Under the pieces are notes generated by a model. The model had not been told where the DNA came from and made no database searches. It worked only from the letters and a program-made list of their open reading frames with translations. The position numbers and the translations under genes are program-made. 9,843 nt of DNA. It comes from Thermodesulfovibrio sp. GTDB lineage: Bacteria; Nitrospirota; Thermodesulfovibrionia; Thermodesulfovibrionales; JdFR-85. The stretch is taken from the NCBI GenBank assembly GCA_027016675.1, contig JALUSH010000168.1, forward strand, positions 1 through 9,843. Reading direction: 5' to 3'. Shown here piece after piece: positions 5,774 to 9,843 of the stretch (positions within the stretch are counted from its first letter, which is position 1; every line of letters begins with the position of its first letter).

Positions 5774-6380
5774 TTTCTAACAAAAATTAGCTCATTTTAA
5801 AAAAACAGATAAAACTCTATAGAGATAACACACATACCAGTACTATAGTCCTTCACTCTACCTGTTTATAAAAAACTTTAAAAAGTCCAGTTCTATTGTT
5901 TATATTCTTCTTTTCTTTCATCAGATTTTCATACACTCTGTCCAAAAAATTATAAAAGGAAGACACGAGACAGGGGGCCAAAGAAAAATAATGCCCACAC
6001 CTTTTAAAAAAGGGTATCCTATATTGATTATGACTTTATTTTTTAATGAAGAACAGTATATACAGAAAGCAGGTTGTAATCTGGTTTAATCCTGTGGATT
6101 GCATTATTTTTATGAGAGGCCCTGCCTTATTAGTATTTTATCTCAGACAGGTATGGTGTTTATGGCATGTTTTCTGGGGAAGTCCTGGCATCGGTATTCC
6201 TCTAAAATCATTGACATACATAGTATAATATTGATACTCTATAGAAAATGTTAAAACTTCGGGTTATTGCCTTGATACTTGTTGCAACTACAAGATATGT
6301 CTCCTGGTGAAAAGAAAGGCACTTAAACTCTTTATGAAATTTAATGGTGTATAGAATCAAATATAGTCTAAGGTTAAAAA
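5774..6380. other. Long gene-free divergent intergenic region
   Basis: About 600 bp between the operator and the TPR gene show no convincing gene on either strand. It is AT-rich, with poly-A and poly-T tracts. Visible elements are a palindrome CTCTATAGAG (5815-5824), a second copy of its ACTCTATAG half near 6236-6244, and a candidate promoter near 6211-6238. A short GGGC/GCCC pairing lies around 5975-5995. It matches no riboswitch class that I can recognise. Confidence 0.45.
6211..6238 (+). promoter_or_regulatory. Candidate promoter for the TPR gene
   Basis: TTGACA (6211-6216) is a perfect -35 hexamer. GATACT (6233-6238) lies 16 bp downstream and matches TATAAT at four of six positions. A perfect TATAAT also occurs at 6224-6229, but only 7 bp after that TTGACA, so it would need another -35, and I do not see one. 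Either choice gives a leader of about 130-150 nt before the ATG at 6381. Confidence 0.4.
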
Positions 6381-8882
6381 ATGGCTGACAAATCTACTGT
6401 ATTCAGAGAAGTTCAAAAACAACTCTCAAGGGGTAATATAGATGGTGCAATAGATCTCTGGCTTGAATATGTAAAGGAACGTCCGGATGCAACAGTATAC
6501 AATACTATTGGCGACCTTTTTTATAAAAAAAGAGATATCAAGAATGCCATTGAAAACTTCTATAAAGCAGCAGATATATTTAACAGTGAGGGCTTCACAA
6601 CAAAGGCCCTTGCCCTCCATAAAAAAATACTCAATATTGAGCCCAACTATGCTCCATCCTTAATTTTTATTGGTGAACTAAATGAACAGAAGGGGTTAAT
6701 CACAGAGGCTATCAGATATTACCTTGCTGCAGTTGATGCATATGCAAAAACAGGACAGAAAAATGAGTTAAAAGATATCTGCAATAAGATCTTTAATCTT
6801 TCTCCCGAGAATATTCCCCTTCGGATCAAGATCGCAGAGTACCTGAAGAAAGAGGGCTATACAGAGGAGGCTGCAGAGGAGTATATCAATATAGGAAGAC
6901 TATGTGAAAAAAAGGGAGAACCTGACAGAGCACAGGAATTTTATGAGCAGGTTCTGGAAATCTTCCCCAAAAATGAAAATATCTATAATATACTCTTTGA
7001 CTTTTATATGTCTACCGAGCAGTTTGAGAAGGCCAAGGAACTTCTTTCTAAGGGAATTGAACTATATCCTGAAAAGACAGACCTGTATATCTTAAAAGCA
7101 GAGCTTTCATTGAAACTTGGTAACACATCAGAGGCAATACAAACCTTACAAAAGATTATTGACTCCCTTGAACCAGACACTCCTGAACACACAAAGGCTG
7201 TAAGGCTACTTGCAGATATCTATAAAGAACAGGGAGATACCAAAAAAGCATGGCACTATTACAAAGGTATTATTCATAACATTGAATCAGAAAATACAGA
7301 AAATGCCATACATATACTGAGGTCATTAAGAGAAGCCTCTCCTGTAGAAATAACCACAAGGCTTATCGAGATATTTGAAAAATCTGACAACACAGATGAG
7401 CTTTTTAGAGAATTTCTAACACTGGGCGATACAAAGGCAGAGAATGGAAACCTTGAAGAGGCACTGGAGGCTTACAACAAGGCAAGGGCTATAAAGCCTG
7501 AAGAAGAAAAGATCATTACAAAGATTGCTGAAATTGAAGAAAAACTGGGCATCAGGAAACCCGAAGTTGAAGAGAAACCATTAAGTGAAAAACTTGTTGA
7601 TGCAGATATCTTTATTAGATACGGACTCACTGAGGAAGCCCTTGACCTTCTTGAGAGATTAAAGGTAGAGGAACCTGAGAATATTGAGGTTCATTCAAAA
7701 CTTAAAAACATCTACCTGGAAATAAACGATAAAGAAAGGGCGATATCAGAGTGTCTGGTTCTTGCCCGATTATATGAAAGAGCAGGAGATATCGAGCAAA
7801 AAGAACGGGCAATAAATGAGGCCTTTGAGATTGATCCCAATGATCCGCGCCTTTTAGAGCTTGCTGGCCAGCCAGAAGAGATCTTAACAGGTACAAATGT
7901 GGATAGTGATTTCCAGGGGATAGAAATACCAGGTCTTGATGTAAATGGCAATGTAGAAACAAAAGAAGAAGCACTTGAAGAATTCAAAATACCCAAAACC
8001 GAAGAGTTAAAAGAGGATAAGACTTCCATAGATTTGTCAGAAGAGCTTGCTGAAGCAGACTTTTATTACAGACAGGAACTCTACGATGAAGCAATAGCAA
8101 TATATGAAAGACTACTCAACACTTATCCTGATAATGAGGAAATAAAAGAACGGCTTCAAAGGGTTAGAGAAAAACTATCTACCACTGAGGGTATGCCTTT
8201 TGTCAAAGCGCCAGACAAAGAATCCCTATCAAATACAGAAGGACAGGTCCTTTCAGAAGAAGGTGTATCAGATATGCTGCCCCAGGAAGAAGAACCTACT
8301 ATTACACCTGAAGAACTTGAAGAGGTTATTATAGAGGAGCCTTCAGAGGAAGCACCTGAGCCACAGCTTGACACAGAGGTGCTGGAGATATTTGAAGAGT
8401 TTAAAAAGGGAATCTCAGCAGAACTTGAAGAGGATGACTTTGAGACCCATTACAATCTGGGAATTGCTTACAAAGAAATGGGATTGATTGATGATGCAAT
8501 CAAAGAGTTCCAGATAGCACGGAGGGTGGATGAAAAGAATATCCCTACATTGAGTATGCTTGGAGCCTGCTATATGGATAAAAAATTATACTCCCTTGCC
8601 ATTGATGCCTTTAAGGCAGCACTTGAAAACATGGACAAACAGGACGAAGCCTACTGGGGCACCAAATATGATCTTGCACGGGCATTTGAATCAAACGGCG
8701 ATCTTAAGAATGCCCTTGATATTTATATAGAGATATATGGTTGGGATTCAAAATTCAGGGATGTTGATAAAAAGGTTAATGCCTTAAAACAAGCACTGTC
8801 TAATGAAGGTATAATTGAGGAAGAAAAAGATGAAAAGGAGGAAGAACCTAAACCAAAAAGAAGTCGAATATCTTATCTATAA
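6381..8882 (+). CDS. Long acidic tetratricopeptide-repeat (TPR) protein
   Basis: An 833-residue, glutamate-rich soluble protein built mainly of TPR helices. About ten repeats fill residues 1-390, for example around 41-74, 90-123, 148-196, 200-232, 235-268, 276-300 and 343-377. A second group covers 403-495, and single units lie at 557-592 and 686-780. The blocks are joined by unstructured acidic linkers (about 500-550 and 600-662). The C-terminal block starts L-E-I-F-E-E-F-K-K-G (668-677), then H-Y-N-L-G-I-A-Y-K-E-M-G-L-I-D-D-A-I (690-707), which resembles long TPR proteins encoded beside type IV pilus or secretion genes in Nitrospirota and Deltaproteobacteria. The tail is highly charged and ends R-S-R-I-S-Y-L. 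There is no signal peptide or membrane span, so it is probably a cytoplasmic protein-protein scaffold. A weak AAGG precedes the ATG. The ExeA-type ATPase gene follows 131 bp downstream. The partner proteins are unknown. Confidence 0.88.
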   Translation: MADKSTVFREVQKQLSRGNIDGAIDLWLEYVKERPDATVYNTIGDLFYKKRDIKNAIENFYKAADIFNSEGFTTKALALHKKILNIEPNYAPSLIFIGELNEQKGLITEAIRYYLAAVDAYAKTGQKNELKDICNKIFNLSPENIPLRIKIAEYLKKEGYTEEAAEEYINIGRLCEKKGEPDRAQEFYEQVLEIFPKNENIYNILFDFYMSTEQFEKAKELLSKGIELYPEKTDLYILKAELSLKLGNTSEAIQTLQKIIDSLEPDTPEHTKAVRLLADIYKEQGDTKKAWHYYKGIIHNIESENTENAIHILRSLREASPVEITTRLIEIFEKSDNTDELFREFLTLGDTKAENGNLEEALEAYNKARAIKPEEEKIITKIAEIEEKLGIRKPEVEEKPLSEKLVDADIFIRYGLTEEALDLLERLKVEEPENIEVHSKLKNIYLEINDKERAISECLVLARLYERAGDIEQKERAINEAFEIDPNDPRLLELAGQPEEILTGTNVDSDFQGIEIPGLDVNGNVETKEEALEEFKIPKTEELKEDKTSIDLSEELAEADFYYRQELYDEAIAIYERLLNTYPDNEEIKERLQRVREKLSTTEGMPFVKAPDKESLSNTEGQVLSEEGVSDMLPQEEEPTITPEELEEVIIEEPSEEAPEPQLDTEVLEIFEEFKKGISAELEEDDFETHYNLGIAYKEMGLIDDAIKEFQIARRVDEKNIPTLSMLGACYMDKKLYSLAIDAFKAALENMDKQDEAYWGTKYDLARAFESNGDLKNALDIYIEIYGWDSKFRDVDKKVNALKQALSNEGIIEEEKDEKEEEPKPKRSRISYL

Positions 8883-8928
8883 ATGTAAAACCGAATTATA
8901 TAAGGTTCTCCATCCATGTTACACTACC

Positions 8929-8957
8929 TGTCATTCTGAACTTGTTTCAGAATGACA
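8929..8957. repeat. Intact dispersed palindromic repeat
   Basis: TGTCATTCTGAA (8929-8940) and TTCAGAATGACA (8946-8957) form a perfect 12-bp stem around the 5-nt loop CTTGT. No T-run follows on the plus strand, so it is not a standard terminator. It resembles a small palindromic intergenic repeat that I recall as common in environmental bacterial genomes (core CTGAACTTGTTTCAG), and a decayed relative lies at 3247-3270. It falls between the TPR and ATPase genes and could also act as an mRNA-stabilising hairpin there. Confidence 0.75.
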
Positions 8958-8974
8958 AGCGAGAGGGGATGATG

Positions 8975-8983
8975 TGATATACT
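8975..8983 (+). promoter_or_regulatory. Possible extended -10 promoter for the ATPase gene
   Basis: TGA (8975-8977) directly followed by TATACT (8978-8983) fits an extended -10 element. No -35 hexamer is recognisable 16-18 bp upstream. It would give a leader of about 24 nt, with AGGGTG as ribosome-binding site before the ATG at 9014. A small hairpin, CCTGA/TCAGG, lies within that leader. Read-through from the TPR gene is an equally good explanation for expression. Confidence 0.35.
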
Positions 8984-9013
8984 TGCCTGAGTTCAGGATA
9001 AATAGGGTGTACT

Positions 9014-9838
9014 ATGGATTATCTTGAGTTCTATGGTCTGAAAGAACATCCTTTTTCCAATGTTGTTGATAACAGATTTTATTACAACAGTCCTCAACAT
9101 TCAGAGGCACTGTCTAAACTGAAATATGCAATAGACAGTAAACGGGGACTTGCTGTTGTAATCGGAGATATAGGCACAGGCAAAACCACTCTTGCACGCA
9201 GACTTCTTGAAGAACTTGACGAAGCTCAATATGAGGCCACACTCCTTGTTGTAATACACTCCTCTGTCAGCTCTGACTGGCTTTTGAAAAAGTTCGCAAT
9301 CCAGTTGGGTGTGTCTAACGTAAAATCCAGCAAGATTGATATTATCGGACAGATCTATGAAAGACTTATTGAAATAAACGAAAGTGGAAAAAAGGCAGTG
9401 ATACTTATTGATGAGGTTCAGATGCTGAGGTCCAGAGAGATAATGGAGGAGTTCAGAGGTCTGCTAAATATGGAAATGTCTGATGGGAAGATGGCAAATT
9501 TTGTATTTTTTGGTCTTCCAGAGCTTGAAGAGGTTCTTTCCCTTGATGAACCACTAAAACAAAGGGTTGCAGTGAGGATAAAGTTATCCTCACTGAGTGA
9601 ATCAGGTACAATTGATTATATAAACCACAGACTTCACATTGCTGGTGCCCAGAATGGACCTTTCTCAGAAGATGCCCTTTATAAAATCCATAAATACTCC
9701 CAGGGCATTCCAAGACTCATTAACACAATATGCGACAATGCCCTGTTAGAGGGCTATCTGATGAAGAGGGAATCCATAACAGAAGATATTATCGAGACTG
9801 TTGCTGTAGATCTCGGATTGAAGGAAGAATCTCTGTAA
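9014..9838 (+). CDS. ExeA/GspA-type AAA+ ATPase
   Basis: A 274-residue cytoplasmic ATPase of the ExeA/GspA group. The N-terminus has the family signature F-Y-G-L-K-E-H-P-F (6-14), followed by F-Y-Y-N-S-P-Q-H-S-E-A-L (22-33). Walker A is G-D-I-G-T-G-K-T-T (51-59) and Walker B is V-I-L-I-D-E (129-134). A sensor-1-like segment follows (N-F-V-F-F-G, 162-167), then L-K-Q-R (181-184) with a likely arginine finger, and the sensor-2 motif G-I-P-R-L-I-N (231-237). ExeA proteins use ATP to help place the type II secretion secretin through the peptidoglycan, and related ATPases sit in MSHA/type IV pilus loci. This one ends after the AAA+ lid and lacks the transmembrane segment and periplasmic peptidoglycan-binding part of full ExeA, so it is a short, soluble form. 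The stop codon is complete, 5 nt before the window ends. Transposition ATPases (TniB/IstB) are the alternative, but the N-terminus argues against them. Confidence 0.87.
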   Translation: MDYLEFYGLKEHPFSNVVDNRFYYNSPQHSEALSKLKYAIDSKRGLAVVIGDIGTGKTTLARRLLEELDEAQYEATLLVVIHSSVSSDWLLKKFAIQLGVSNVKSSKIDIIGQIYERLIEINESGKKAVILIDEVQMLRSREIMEEFRGLLNMEMSDGKMANFVFFGLPELEEVLSLDEPLKQRVAVRIKLSSLSESGTIDYINHRLHIAGAQNGPFSEDALYKIHKYSQGIPRLINTICDNALLEGYLMKRESITEDIIETVAVDLGLKEESL

Positions 9839-9843
9839 TTATT

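Noticed and set aside
5960..6010. Possible riboswitch (GGGGGCC ... GCCC with A-rich loop)
   Set aside because: Only a four-pair stem forms, no known riboswitch core is recognised, and it lies about 370 bp from the next start codon.
6046..6228. 60-codon open reading frame in the long intergenic region
   Set aside because: It has no ribosome-binding site and no recognisable family, its composition is rich in W/F/I as expected for translated AT-rich non-coding DNA, and it is followed by a 150-bp gap.

Overview
The window is AT-rich chromosomal DNA (about 40% G+C by eye) from a bacterium, most likely an anaerobe. The evidence for that is an unusual iron-sulfur operon whose cysteine desulfurase-like protein has lost its PLP-binding residues, a state I know mainly from sulfide-rich anaerobes. 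The long acidic TPR protein next to an ExeA-type ATPase, and the general style of the proteins, would suit Nitrospirota (Thermodesulfovibrio-like) or a deltaproteobacterial sulfate or metal reducer. That placement is inference; the window holds no rRNA or other marker gene.

Left part (1-3191): a YwiC-like integral membrane protein (minus strand) diverges from a CaCA-family cation/Ca2+ exchanger (plus strand) across a 73-bp gap. The exchanger converges on a lone OppB/DppB-type ABC permease (minus), and a strong bidirectional terminator with a duplicated arm lies at the junction and covers the permease stop codon. Upstream of the permease, also on the minus strand, is a complete tRNA-Ser(GCU) with encoded CCA.

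Centre (3340-5773): a compact minus-strand operon reads rrf2/iscR-like regulator, TusA-like protein, IscS/NifS-like protein, IscU scaffold, then a rho-independent terminator. The first two genes overlap, the last two overlap, and the middle gap is 20 bp. The regulator carries a Cys3-His cluster-binding pattern. Its promoter is a perfect sigma70 consensus overlapped by a 25-bp palindrome that matches the IscR type-1 box at about 22 of 25 positions, so Fe-S-dependent autoregulation of the whole operon is the natural reading. The predicted transcription start falls on the regulator's ATG (leaderless). The IscS-like protein keeps the sulfur-accepting Cys loop but has Gln in place of the PLP lysine and has lost several other PLP and substrate contacts. 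It is probably not a working cysteine desulfurase, and may instead be a cluster-assembly partner of IscU using sulfur from sulfide or from TusA.

Right part (5774-9843): a gene-free region of about 600 bp leads to a plus-strand pair, an 833-residue tetratricopeptide-repeat protein and an ExeA/GspA-type AAA+ ATPase. This looks like the start of a secretion or type IV pilus-type envelope locus continuing past the window. A 12-bp-stem palindromic repeat sits between these two genes, and a decayed relative of it sits upstream of the tRNA.
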